Below, one piece after another: positions 22,922-34,639 of a stretch of 64,000 bases of DNA. The DNA is from Argentina anserina (taxonomy: Eukaryota > Streptophyta > Magnoliopsida > Rosales > Rosaceae). The stretch covers positions 13,764,001 through 13,828,000 of the forward strand of contig NC_065873.1 of NCBI RefSeq assembly GCF_933775445.1. The letters run 5' to 3'. A program made the position numbers and the translations under genes. How positions within the stretch are numbered: position 1 is the first letter of the stretch; every line of letters begins with the position of its first letter. Below the pieces are notes generated by a model, which saw only the letters and a program-made list of their open reading frames with translations, did no database searches and was not told the DNA's origin.

Positions 22922-24782
22922 ATGGCGACCAGTGAGTTTTCGTTATCTCTTCCTTTGTGCCAGTTGTTTTTGGAAGTATATATGGATGTGAATGTGTGTG
23001 TGTGTGTTGTGGTAATGATGAAATTGGTATTGGGTGTGAAGGGTTGCAATTCGAGAACTCGTGTGAGGTTGGGGTGTTCTCCAAGCTGACTAATGCCTAC
23101 TGCTTGGTTGCCATTGGAGGCTCTGAGAGCTTCTACAGCACATTTGAGGCTGAGTTGGCAGATGTTATTCCTGTGGTTAAGACCTCTATTGGTGGCACTC
23201 GCATCATTGGTCGCCTCTGTGCAGGTAATATATTCAATTCCGTTCAATATTTTTTTTCCTCTTTTTTTTTTGAGTATCGTTTTGTATCATTGACAAAAAT
23301 TTCAATTCAGGGAACAAGAATGGGCTTCTTCTACCACATACCACGACAGACCAAGGTTTTCCTTTTACTCCAATCTTTGTTTCTGTGGGTAATCATATAA
23401 TTTTCTTTGTCAGTCATTGATCTTCCCATTTTTTTGAACTTGAAGAACTGCAACACTTGAGGAATAGCTTGCCTGACCAAGTTGTTGTTCAGCGCATCGA
23501 AGAGAGACTGTCTGCTCTTGGTAACTGCATCGCCTGCAATGATCATGTTGCTCTTACACACCCTGATCTTGACAGGGTAATCTCCTTATGCTTACTTATT
23601 TGTTGCTTTCCTCGGATAATTTGATTTAAGTACTGTAGCATTGAGTTACCATTCTCTCCACACCCAAAAAAATCCATTCATACACCAATTTTTTAGTTAT
23701 ATTGTATGTTCTGTAAGCTCATATTTTGAGTTGCATGTTTTGAGTATGATATCACTGATATGCATATCTGTAAGGCAGTGTTTCTTGTGTGTGTAGACTT
23801 TAGTATTTCTTGTTCTTGTTGCAAAGCAGATTTTCATATGATCTTAAACATTCATAAAGACGCTACTTGAAGTCTAGTCAATCATGATCTCTTAAAATGA
23901 TAATGTTGTACCGTGCATATAAAGTGATCCATACCTTCAGCAAGTGATGCATGTCTATATATATATATCAATGAGTTCAAAAACACTTACAAAATTCATC
24001 GAACTGCTAAAGCCTAGGGTCCATCAAGTCAATATCCAACAAATCCATTAGCAAGTGATGCATATCTATGTATATCAATGAATTCAAAAACACTTACAAA
24101 ATTAGTCGAACTGCTAAAGCCTAGGGTCCATTGAGTCGATATCCAACAAATCCATTAATGAGCTTGATTTATTTTCATTCATGAGCTTTCTGAACTAGAA
24201 TGTCGCAGTGTGCATCCTAAGGCAATCATTATATTTTATTATCCTTGAATTCAAATACGCTATGATTTCTACTGCAGTTGTTCATTATGTTCTACTTGTT
24301 CCTTTTTTTAGGAAACTGAGGAGATGGTTGCAGATGTACTTGGGGTGGAAGTTTTTAGGAACACAATCGCTACCAATGTACTTGTGGGCAGCTTTTGTGC
24401 CTTGTCCAACAGAGGTGGCTTGGTAAGAACTTGTTTCTGGTTGTTTGAGGCATTTCGGTGAAAGTTCCATTTTGTAGTTGTTCATGTCTTATCCTTAATT
24501 CTTATCTTCACATACTTTGTGCAGGTTCATCCACACACATCTGTTGAAGACCTGGATGAACTTTCAACTTTGCTTCAGGTTCCTCTGGTTGCTGGGACAG
24601 TCAACCGTGGTAGTGAAGTGATAGCTGCTGGCATGACAGTGAATGATTGGACAGCATTCTGCGGGTCTGATACAACTGCTACAGAAGTCTCAGTGATTGA
24701 AAGTGTGTTCAAGTTGAGGGAAGCTCAATCTAGTGCCATTGTGGATGAAATGAGGAAATCATTGATTGACAGCTACGTCTGA
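22922..24782 (+). CDS. EIF6: Eukaryotic translation initiation factor 6 (eIF6)
   Basis: Six coding exons: 22922-22931, 23042-23224, 23311-23355, 23446-23576, 24312-24422 and 24525-24782. They join in frame to 245 residues, the usual eIF6 length. It begins [20 protein letters not shown] and contains [58 protein letters not shown] and [20 protein letters not shown]. It ends in SLIDSYV. eIF6 binds the 60S subunit, keeps it from joining 40S too early and acts in 60S maturation in nucleolus and cytosol. Exon 1 codes for only three full codons plus one base. A 5' UTR exon near 22460-22527 with a donor at gtaggttc suggests a leader intron ending near 22838. Intron 4 (735 bp) holds a tandem duplication. 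All coding parts look intact, so this is likely the active copy. Confidence 0.96.
23940..24157 (+). repeat. Tandem duplication in eIF6 intron 4
   Basis: Two 111-bp copies, 23940-24050 and 24051-24157, from GCAAGTGATGCAT to CAACAAATCCATTA, differing at a few sites. Splice sites are not touched. Confidence 0.88.
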
Positions 24783-25787
24783 GCTAGTCTGTTTGAATCT
24801 TCGATTCTAAACTGAAGCTATCTTTGAAGTCTTAAGTCGAAAATATCTAACTTTGCCAAGTTGTATAACTTTGTTGCCTGAGTACATTATGTTGCGACAT
24901 ATTAATTTTGTTGTTGATTTATGTCGGAAAGAGGTGAACCAGTATTGGATGGGTGATGTTAAATGGGTTGCTTTACGGAATGCTGTCTGTGATAATGTAA
25001 GAAGTAGAGTACAATATGTTTAAATTGAATATGCATCTGTGTGCTGTCTGTTGATGCTCCCTGATAGTGATTAGCCATCCCTGTTTCCCCTTTTTATGCT
25101 GCTATTACTTGCTTATGTTTCCTGCTGGTATCTGAAACTGAAATCTCAAGATTTTGTGTAATCTGGCGTTACAAGTTTAAACTTCAAATTTCACCAAGTG
25201 TGATTGCAGGATGGTAGTGCCCCATATGTGTGGTTTCCGGATGATTAATTTGTGATAAGGAATGTAGAGAGACTCTTTTGTATCACAACCGGAATTCTTT
25301 TTCAAATTAATTGTGATTAATTATGAGTTATAATTTTGTATGACTAGAAAATATTATTGCACTACTATTTCAACTTGTATATCAATATATCTCAAGTTAT
25401 GTTGAAATTTCAATTAACTTATATACGCCTCGCTGCAATGGTTATCTTTGGGATCTTATTGTTTGTTGAAGCATATATTTCTCATCAAGAATTCTTATTT
25501 TGGATTGTGAATATAGTTTTCCAATAAAGTATACACTTGTTCAGTTGCAAGTTTGAACTGAATGAAGATTTATTTTTTACTTTAAATATAATTCATCAGA
25601 TTGCATTTGGCTACCTCCACATGAAAAGATGTAAAAGAATACATAATTTGGGAGTGTTCGAAAAAAAATAAAAACAAACCCCAGATTGTGGTTTCTTAAG
25701 TTAGGAAATCCCATTATTAGCAAGACCAGATGATTTCTTCTTTTTTTTCCCTCAAAAATAAAAAAGAAGAGGTGGCAATGTATCTCA
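24783..25787. other. eIF6 3' UTR and intergenic
   Basis: The region after the eIF6 stop holds AT-rich 3' UTR-like sequence. I see no gene, array or transposon end. Confidence 0.5.
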
Positions 25788-26239
25788 TCATGCCGAGGTT
25801 TGGTTATGAACTTTGCAAACAGCTTCTTTTGTGGGTAGTGCAGGAATGGCTCCTTTCTTTTCCACAGTGAGAGCACCACAAGCATTGGCAAATTTGAGAG
25901 CCTCCTTTAAGCAATTTTCATTCTGTATCAATAGAGAAAATTAGTTTCCTTGATAAACACGACACACACCCCGAGCCGATTTTCTAGTCAGCCTTGGAAA
26001 AGAGCATTTACCCCAACACTCATAGCTAAAAGAAAGAAGTTATTATACCAGAATTGAATTCGAGTAAATGCTCTTCGATCGCTTAGCACAATGTGATCAA
26101 CTTGGTAAAAATGAAGAAGTGTATACCTTCAATAACCCAGGTGTGAAGCTAAACTGTTGAGTACAGAGCCTACAAAAGAATCACCAGCACCAGCATCAAC
26201 ATAGTCAGCTTTGATTCCTGCAACCTTACCCTTGAACTC
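25788..26239 (-). pseudogene. Fructokinase (pfkB) C-terminal fragment
   Basis: Two minus-strand exon-like blocks. The first, 26127-26239, reads FKGKVAGIKADYVDAGAGDS then FVGSVLNSLASHLGY. The second, 25788-25922, reads [35 protein letters not shown] and ends in a stop. These match the pfkB signature (DTTGAGD..VGG) and C-terminus of plant fructokinases, which phosphorylate fructose in the cytosol. Defects: the signature has lost one Thr (VDAGAGD), a TGA falls at the end of the first block, and the two blocks do not join in frame. No N-terminal half (substrate-binding part) lies within several kb. The block structure with a retained intron means a DNA-level copy, not a processed one. Confidence 0.85.
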
Positions 26240-27295
26240 CTACTCATGAAAGCAAAAAAAAAAAAAAAAAAAAGACTCCGTAAAAATACTGTTGATAAGA
26301 AACAATGAGAAGAATAAAATCCAATTAACTATATTAAAGAACGTAAGTGAGCATCAAATATATATATTTAACCTTATCGGTAGCCTGCTGACCCTTCAGT
26401 CACTAACAGACGCTTCAGATTGGAGTGAAAAAGCTTGTTCAAAAAGCCTAATGCGAAAAGAGATATGTATGAAGACGCAGGCTACAATGAGGACATGAAT
26501 TTTTTTTAAATTCATATCTAAGTTAGTGTGAATGTTATCTATTGTTTAAGTCATGCATATTATTGTACTTGTATTAATCAGAGTTGGTTTCAAGCGCTGT
26601 CAAAAAAAAAATTTGGTTTCAAGTCTCTCTTTTAACTTGTTGTAGACTTGTAGGAACTATAAACCAAAGAAATATGTAACTTATAGCAGTGATGCTAACT
26701 TGCTAAAAGATATGTCACTGCTAAATATATTCATGGATGATATAAGTAGCATCGATAATTAAAGTTATTCGGTACTTAGATATAGAGATACTTTCAAAAA
26801 AGGTTGTCACCGATTATTTTGACTCTGCATGTAATTTATATTACTTAACAATTTCTTATTAAAGTGCGGAATCACAATCTTGAGTTTAAGCATCCATATA
26901 TAAATTAATCGAAGTGGTATTTTTCGAGCCTGAAGAGATTGGTGTGCATGCCTACATCGTGCATGGAGGTTTTCACAGACTGCCGCTATCTCAAACAAAT
27001 TGATATATCGACTGTTGCTTTTGAGATTCGTAAAAAACTTTTAAAAAAACTTAATGAGGATCTTTTTCTTTACCCTGGATTATTGGTGACACCATTTCAA
27101 CCAAGTTATTGTTTTTCATGTATTAGTCATATTTTCTATAATAACCTTTTTATATTCATGTTTGCTCGTAAACAGTCATATATTCATGTTTCATTTGACA
27201 ACAATTCATCAAGCTTGTTTGTGAAATTATAGTATATGTTTTTTGTAGAGGTGTCTAGAGATTGATCAATTGATGAGCCATGGAAAAATGTGGTT
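26240..27295. other. No gene recognised
   Basis: AT-rich. A run of A near 26258-26275 and an open frame 26939-27232 of 97 codons without family features. Nothing supports a gene. Confidence 0.45.
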
Positions 27296-27635
27296 TTCAT
27301 AATTAGCCAATATGCTACCCAACGTATTAATTTTACCAATTTACTACCTCATGTTTCTAAAATTAACTATTTTGCTATCAATTTGTCATATCATATTTTC
27401 ACTTCTCCCCACCAAGTGATTTAATTTGAAAATCTAAATAAACAAATTGGTTAATCTTGAAAACTCTAGGGTTGTAAATTTTACTTAAAGTTAGTAAATT
27501 GACAAAATTAATACTTAGGGTAGCAAATTGGCAAATTTTATAAAACTAGGGTAGTAAATTAGAAGAAATAAAACCTAGGGTAGAAAATTGACACTAATGT
27601 ATATCATAGGGTAGCAAATTGACAATTATGCCTTG
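27296..27635. mobile_element. MITE-like inverted-repeat element
   Basis: Left end TCATAATTAGCCAATATGCTACCC faces right end GGGTAGCAAATTGACAATTATGCC. Inside, the phrase GGGTAGCAAATTGACAAA and its complement recur about every 30-40 bp (TAGGGTAGTAAATT, TAGGGTAGAAAATTG). The element is thus a palindrome built from a short repeat. No clear target duplication. Confidence 0.55.
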
Positions 27636-28178
27636 TATATGTATTGTTCAAATATGGAATTTTCAAACTAATAATGAAATTCAGTTACGAGCTTCAATTT
27701 TTTAACAACATTACGTAATCCTAGTATCTTATATATCTTTGTTATTAGAATTAATATTTACAATATGTAATGCATGAAAGAAGATTTTCAAGTCTTAAAC
27801 TAGACAATCCCTTAACCACTTTGCGTTTGTTATTTATCAATTAACCAACTTACCTGAGGCTCTTGATTTACTATGTGAAACTACCTCTTTTTTTGTTTTT
27901 TTTTTCTCCAGGCATATGCCGCATATCACATCTGTTTTTTCCATAACTTCCTTCCCTCTCTCCCTCTTTTCCTTATCTCGATCTCTAACATTCTTATTCT
28001 TTTTATTTTTTTCTTCTTATTTCAGTATTGAGATGCCAGACTTCCTAATTTAAAATCACGGCCCTTCAAGACTTATCTCTAACTCCCATTTGGTTCCTTG
28101 TTGCTGTAGTTAGTAGGAAAATTCTTTAAAAGAAACATAGTCTCTAAATTATATACGTGTAAAATAACTATTATATAT

Positions 28179-28361
28179 CAGGATTTGTCTATGGTGCAGC
28201 GCTGCACACCATGCAGCACATAGTTATCACCATTTAAATCCAAATTTCTAAAATCTTATGGTTCTCGTGACATCTTGATGTCAATTTTTTAATTGACTTT
28301 TTTTGTACATACACACACAACCGTCTGCATAGTGTGCAACATTGCATAATAGAATTTTCCT
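28179..28361. mobile_element. MITE-like element with 36-bp terminal inverted repeats
   Basis: Left GGATTTGTCTATGGTGCAGCGC... pairs with the right end (...GTGCAACATTGCATAATAGAA) at roughly 70 percent. The core GTGCAGCGCTGCAC is itself a perfect palindrome. Non-coding. Confidence 0.5.
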
Positions 28362-29800
28362 TATATATCATACATATAAAATAACAAATTTTGGTTAACG
28401 AGAATCAAACTCAAGATTCGCTTATGTTTCAATCCTTCACAAATAAAAATCATTGAGATGTGGGATTTTGCTTATGTGTATATGTTCAAATAGTGATGAC
28501 TTGCCTTATCAGTTGTGAATAGGCAATACTTATGTGTGAAGTCTAATATGCACATTACTTGTAAAAGTGAGCTTTAAGTGGTGTTTAGGAGGGCACTCAT
28601 TCATGTCTTCATCAAAGTAAAAGTGTTGCTTAATGGTCGCTTAGTGGAGAATAATGACGTGTCACACCCACGAATGCCAGATTTGTGGTACAAATACAAA
28701 AGGAGGTAAGATAACAAAATGTAGAAGAAAGATCAATGGATGCGCCTAACGAGCCTCGTGCAACACTACTGCCTAATTCCCGTTAGCTAGCCGGCGGGTC
28801 TGCCAAATTTATTTAATACTATTTTCTCATAGTTGTTCGTTATCTTAGTCTAAGAGCACTATGTAACTTACATTTTCTAAATATCTTTCTATAATTATTT
28901 GTCGTATTTGAATGTATTTTATTTTCAGATTAGGCAATTAAGTCATTAAGATATCTATAGTAAGTAGCTTTCATCACCGAACATCATACTATGTATCCTT
29001 TACAACCACATGGTTGTAGACATTTTGTACTAATTTGGTCTCCTCTTTACCTATTCTAATTAATGACAAAGCTTCTAATGTGCACATTCATTCTAACGCT
29101 CATAATCCCAAATGATACAAAAGCAATGGCTAACCAAAGCTTAAAGCTTGTGGGGACGAAGTCTTTGGTTAATGTGTTATATTGAACGAGTACGATGACA
29201 TATCAAAACAAAAATTCTATATTTATACGTATAATTAGTAAATAAAAGCCACAACTAAATATTCGGTATCATTTGGTCTAACAACATTAGTGTCACATTT
29301 GTAAGTGTGTTCGATTAAAACAAAGTTGCAACTAACTCGTGAGTTTGAGTTTGAAATGATCCGCATCTTTAATTTGGTATGCTTCTCCTCCTTCTAAGCT
29401 TCCCTCCTTGTTATATATGGCCGTCATGGGTTTCCCATAATATAGAAGAGCATAATTGTTCATCATATTACATGCATGGTGTTCTTTAGGGATTGACGAT
29501 TGTCAAATGGTTGTGGGATTATGATTTCGAACTCGTTGTAAGTCTTCTTAAGTGAATAAATTAATCTTTGATAAAACAAAAAAGTGGTTGTGGGATGTGG
29601 TTTTCCTAATTGGAGTTCTTGTTACATGATGCTTTCTACCAGAGATGGTGACATGAGGTAGGGTGTTCTGTTTATGTTATTTATTTCTTGTACTGAATTT
29701 TGTTTGGACTTTGTTTTTTTAATTGTTATAAATAAAAAGAGATTCAGAATTATTGAAACAAGAAAACATTTCGCAAGTATCTCTTATTTTTCTGTGTGGT
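28362..29800. other. No gene recognised
   Basis: AT-rich intergenic DNA with no frame longer than about 60 codons that has recognisable features, and no transposon ends I can support. Confidence 0.45.
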
Positions 29801-29818
29801 AGTTTTGTCTTCTCCAAA

Positions 29819-29821
<3 letters not shown>

Positions 29822-29859
<38 letters not shown>
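29822..29859. repeat. (GA)n microsatellite
   Basis: About 19 GA units, just upstream of the eIF6-leader-like segment. Confidence 0.95.
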
Positions 29860-30260
29860 CCTCTCTATTTTGTTTTTGGCCCGCTTCGCCAGTTTTGCTT
29901 GGTAGGCTTCTCTCTTTCTCAATGGTTTTCTCTTTTTCAAAACCAATCTATATGCTACTGCTTAGAGTAGATGGATCAAGGATGTGTGTGTTCTTGTGTT
30001 CTTCCATATTTGCAGTTTGATTGGCTCTTTTGGTTTGGTTTTGATTGCGTGATTCTTATATGCTTTACAGTGTATTATAGTGAATGATGCTCATCGGTAC
30101 AGGTTAGACTGATGTATTATGATGTGCAATAGATACAAGCTGTTTTGTATGTTTTTATGTAACTGTGGTTGTGATAATATTATATATTGACTTATGAATA
30201 GGTTATAAAGGATTGAGAATTTCTGAGATGTTTATGTGTATATGGACTATGGAGTCATGT
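29860..30260 (+). pseudogene. Partial copy of eIF6 leader and leader intron
   Basis: Short blocks match the eIF6 5' region in the same order: ttgcttggtaggcttctct (eIF6 ctgcttggtaggttctct near 22520), tatatgctactgctta (catatgctactgcttc), gatgtgtgtgtt (gatgcgtgtgtt) and atttctgagatgttta (atttctgagatgtttg). No eIF6 coding exon follows within several kb; instead repeats begin at 30294. It looks like the promoter-proximal stub of an old eIF6 duplicate, cut off by later insertions. The match is patchy and needs alignment. Confidence 0.5.
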
Positions 30261-30293
30261 CAACTTAGCAAACTCATTGTGATTGAGGTTAGG

Positions 30294-31496
30294 TGTTAGC
30301 CCCTTAGTGTCGAGTATGCCTAGTCAAGGCACGCACATATGAAATCTAAGCATGTGCAAGATCAAGCAAGGCTAGTCAGTTGCTGGATTTTAGCCTTGCT
30401 AGCACACTGGCAGGCAGAGACATTAGCCTCGCTAGCTAACAAGATCAGTAACAGGGACGTTAACCTCACTAGCAGATCAGTGGCAGTGATATTAGCTTCA
30501 CTAGAAGACAATGCAAGTATATTAGCCTCGTTAGCATACCAGTGTGAGAGTATTAGCCTCACCAATATATGTGCAGGCACATTAGCCTCGCTAGCAGAAC
30601 CAACGCGGAGATATTAGCATCGCTAACATTGACAACAAAGACCAGCATTAAGAGTAGGCAAAGCATGGCACGGCACGAACAACAGGATGATGCGCGCAGG
30701 GGGAACATTGGCAGGCAAGCATAGGTAGCAAGCAAGCAGGCATACGCGCGTGCAGCGTGCATGTTAGTCAACGACAGAGGCTGCGACATTTGACATGCAG
30801 GGGCATGCATGACACATGCATGGCAGTTACCAAGCACTATCCAACTAGTGGGCGGTTACTACCCACTAAGCAAGTGGAGGAGCGGTTATTAAGCATGCAC
30901 GACAGTTACCAAGCACTATCCAACTAGTAGGCGGTTACTAGCAAGTGGGGGAATGGTTACCAAGTATGACAAGGCAGTTACCAATTAGTGGGAAGTTATC
31001 CATGCCTAAATGGGTGGTTACTCATGCAAGGTCGTTACCGATGCTTGAAAATAGGACCAGCACTTACTTGCAACATAGTGAGGTGTCATGGAAGTTATTA
31101 TGATTGCTTGGCAAGCATGCAGGCTACCACATTACCCTAGGGTGGTTGGAGGTGTCAACCACCATGCACAATTGTAGTGCAACAAAACCTAAGCCAATGG
31201 GGTTTCCATTGGATGATGGTGCTTTGTGAAAGCAAGACATACGAGAGTAGTGCAACTTAGGCATATGAGAGAACTAGGCAAATCGAGCATGTTTGATTGC
31301 TAAGGCTGAAAGTCTCTTGTACTCTTGTATTCCTTTAATAAATTTAAAGGTTGGGGAAGGGTCCCCATAAACACGAGTGTCTTATGAGTTAGTGTGTGTT
31401 GAATGATTGAGTGTGTATGTTGGGTGTTTCGGTGTAGCTCATAAACAATAGATTCTGTTGTGCAACTCTACACAAGTGTGTGAGTTAAAGGGCTGG
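30294..31496. repeat. Insertion-like block with minisatellite, TTAGG flanks
   Basis: TTAGG stands at 30289-30293 and 31497-31501. Between them, 30380-30615 repeats the phrase ATTAGCCTCGCTAGC at uneven spacing of about 30-45 bp. Then 30810-31020 repeats GCAGTTACCAAGCACTATCCAACTAG and CGGTTACTA. Near 31330 a TTTAATAAATTTAAAGG stretch looks like a poly(A) region. This could be an LTR or a non-coding element; the ends are not the usual TG..CA on the right. Confidence 0.35.
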
Positions 31497-31899
31497 TTAG
31501 GTAGGGGAGGCTATCTAATGCCATCATAGGGCAAACAGTTTAATATTATACTATAACCATGTGACAATAGGCCTCATCATTTAGCCCACGGATCCAAAAA
31601 GTCCGCGGAGGCCCGCAAGCCCGATGAGTTTTTACCCGGCATGGCCCGCGAGGAAGTCTGTTTCCGTGGGTAGAGGGCCGGTCTTAGTTTAGAGATGTGA
31701 AACCCAACCCGGCCCACCTAAAGCCCACAAGATCCGGTCCGTAAAAACCCGCTAAGAAATAAAATATTATACATGCATATAATAAATTATACATGTATCA
31801 ATTATATGTCTTTTTTTGTAATAATTATACATAAAATATTATATATGTTAATAATACAAGATTTAAAATTTTATTTTTCTTTATATTATAACTTTATAC

Positions 31900-33256
31900 T
31901 AGATTTAAAATAAAATTGTAGCATTATGAAACAACTATATGAAGTAAACTTCTCGGGATTAATCGACAAAAATTGATGCTATTTGTACTAATATTTAGGG
32001 ACCATGTTAAAACTTCATCTAATTTGGACCTCGTCTAACTGTCAGAATTTTCGATAAATCGAAAACACCACTAATATGTCACAACGGAGTACCCGTTACC
32101 AGGATGCAAACATCAAAAGTCGTTTGCATGTATGAAATCATCTAATTTTTGTCATCGATCGTGTGCGATCACACCAATGAACCTCATTTAGCAAAGCTTC
32201 GGTCAATGGGGTTTTAATATGTCATAATGTCACTTTTTGTTGTTGACTGTAGGTACGGACGGTCAAACTATGTCCAAACTGACGAAATTTTTACGGGGTC
32301 CCTAAATATATATACCGATCACATCTTTTGGTGTTGATCGACCGTGTTTAGAACCAGAGTTGTCGATCGCCGAAGTGTTAACTAATGTATCATAACCTTT
32401 TAAAGTAGGTTTAAAATAAAACTATCGCATTATGAAGTGACTATATGAATGAAACTTTTCGGGATTAATCGACACTAACTGATGTAATCGATACTTATAT
32501 TTAGTGAGCCTGTAAAAATTTCATCCAATTCGGACCTCGTTTGACCATCAGAATTTTTGATAAACCAAAAACACCACTAATATGCCCTAAGGGATGACCC
32601 ATTATAAAGATGCGAACGCCGAAAGGCGTTTGCATATCTGAAATTACCTAATTTTTGTTACTTATTGTGCGCGGTCGTAATAAGGAAACCTATTTGTCAA
32701 AACGCCTCTTTGTTTTGTTGACTGTAGGTACGAACAATCAAACCATGTTCGAAATAGACGAAATTTTTAAGGAGTCCTTAAATATATATACCAATCACAT
32801 CTTCTAGTGTCAATCGCCTAAGTGTCCACTAATGTATCATAACCTTTATATTAGGTTTATAATAAAACTATCGCATTATGAGGTGACTATATGAAGAAAA
32901 CTTCTCGGGATCAATCGACACTAGCCGATGTGATCGGTATATATATTTAGTGACCCTGTAAAAATTTCATCTAATTCGGACCTCGTTTGACTGTCGAAAT
33001 TTCCGGTAAACCAAAAACACCACTAATAGGCCCTAAGGGAAGACCCATTACCGAGATGCGAATGCCGAAAACTATTTACATATTTGAAATAACCTAATTT
33101 TTGTCACCGATTGTTTGTGGTCGCAACGAGGAAACCCATTTGGCAAAGCCCCAGTCAATGAGAGATTTTATTATGTCAAAACGCCTATTTTTTTGTTGAT
33201 CATACATACGGACAGTTAAACTATGTTCAAAACAGACGAAATTTTTGTATGGTCAC

Positions 33257-33291
<35 letters not shown>

Positions 33292-33340
33292 CACATCTAT
33301 TGGTGTCGATCAAAAATATTTCGAAACTAGAATTTATTTG
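31900..33340. repeat. Three diverged tandem copies of a ~450-500-bp repeat
   Basis: Landmark GCATTATGAARNRACTATATGAA occurs at about 31921, 32426 and 32873. Each unit holds ATCGACACTNRCYGATGTRATCGRTA and, later, its inverse TATACCGATCACATCNNNTGGTGTCGATC. Each unit is therefore a large imperfect palindrome. Other shared marks are CACCACTAATATGYC and GAAATTTTTACGGGGTCCCTAAATAT. The same repeat recurs inverted at 56030-57060. Confidence 0.85.
33261..33287. repeat. (TA)n microsatellite
   Basis: About 13 TA units at the CTAAATATATA position of the third repeat copy; the copy at 56594 has expanded at a matching TA-rich spot. Confidence 0.95.
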
Positions 33341-33562
33341 TGATTTTTTTTAAGAATGTTTTCTAATAATTATTTTATTGTTCAAAACCTTAAATAAGAG
33401 TATAATGTTTTTTTCTAATACAAGTCTACAAGGCCCGGCTCAGCCTGCAAAAACCCGTTTTAGATGAGCGGGATTAAATCTTCATATTTGTGAAAACACC
33501 TGATCTATCACTTATTTAAATGTAATAAGACTCGGCCTGACCCGACCCGTTGAGGAGCCCTA

Positions 33563-34422
33563 TTTCAGGCTTGCATCCACCGAGTGGTTTTCAATTCGCT
33601 ACTAAACATACATATATTGTCATCCATGTGGATTTAAATTAGGGATGAGGATCCTCTCCTGATCCGTTTTATCTGACCTTTTATTTGACCTTTGCGGTGG
33701 ATTGAGATGAGGACACGTGGTGTCAACAAATTCAATGGTATACAATCTCTCCTCCTCTAGCACTTCCACGCAACTCTTTCTTCTCCCTTGGTCCTCTCCT
33801 TCTTTTCACTTTCCTCACACCATTGTCTTTTTTTTTTTTGGTCAATTCACACCATTGTCTACTTTGCATTAATAAAGTTATAAAACTATATCTACTCTAA
33901 CAAAACCAGAACCTCTCCAAATTGAGAGCCATATCTGCTTTGCATCAACACCAAATTTGCAGGCGAAATCGATGCATCAATAGTTTTTAACACCCAATTT
34001 GCTGAGTTCATTTTTATAGATCCCTCTGTAACTAATTGCACAATCGGAATTACCCATTAAAATTGAAACAAGTAGCAGATGCTATTCTTTCATCTGAGCA
34101 GAGAATACCTCTCTCTCTTTCAAGTCTTTTACTCAACCTTCGGGAAGTGGTTGAGATTGAATTGATGGGTCGAAATGGTTGGGATTTAATTAATGGATTC
34201 GATTTCTTTGGCTGGGTGTTTCACTGATAGGTTTGCTCGGTGTAAAATTTCAACGAGAACTTGAGTACTGCCCAAAATTTGGGAGAGAGGCCGCAGAGGC
34301 GTGAAGAGAGAAGAAGGCAAGTTCAAGTTTTTGGTTTATAAATATACACGTGCCATTATGTGATAAAAAATCAGGAAGGAAAGGTGAGCACCAAAAGGGA
34401 CATAAAAATAAAAATGAAAACA
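33563..34422. other. No gene recognised
   Basis: Contains a CT-rich stretch (33740-33830) and an open frame of 63 codons at 34036-34227 without family features. Nothing firm. Confidence 0.4.
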
Positions 34423-34636
34423 TGTTTAAAGAGAAACGAAACGAGAATAATAACAATATAAAAGAACACAACCAAATTCTTTATTAATTGATGAGGCCTA
34501 TATATATGCAACACATAACCGCAATCTCGTATGATTCGGAGTTGTAATCTATTACAGAGATGCGAATCTATCTCTAACATGAAACTTAATAAGCCTAAGA
34601 CATATACAAGAGTATAATAGTAATTCTCCCGGAACA
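34423..34636 (-). repeat. 3' LTR of Copia copy 2
   Basis: 214 bp, ends TGTTTAAAG...GGAACA on the plus strand. It is alignable to the copy at 40416-40652 over its full length, with a shorter AT run. Confidence 0.8.
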
Positions 34637-34639
34637 CTC

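Larger units (their letters stand above)
31568..33562. mobile_element. hAT-like non-coding element with internal repeats
   Basis: The ends TAGGCCTCATCA... and ...TGAGGAGCCCTA are inverted and imperfect. Both subterminal zones are rich in GGCCCGGCCC / CCCGACCCG words, a habit of plant hAT elements. No 8-bp target duplication is readable, so this is tentative. The inside is filled by three copies of a roughly 450-500-bp repeat, described separately. Confidence 0.4.

Noticed and set aside
30339..30617. Plus-strand frame of 92 codons with LASLA repeats
   Set aside because: A by-product of the ATTAGCCTCGCTAGC minisatellite; the other strand is open too.
30362..31050. Regular short repeats considered as a CRISPR-like array
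   Set aside because: Unit length and spacing are uneven, repeats are degenerate, and this is plant nuclear DNA.
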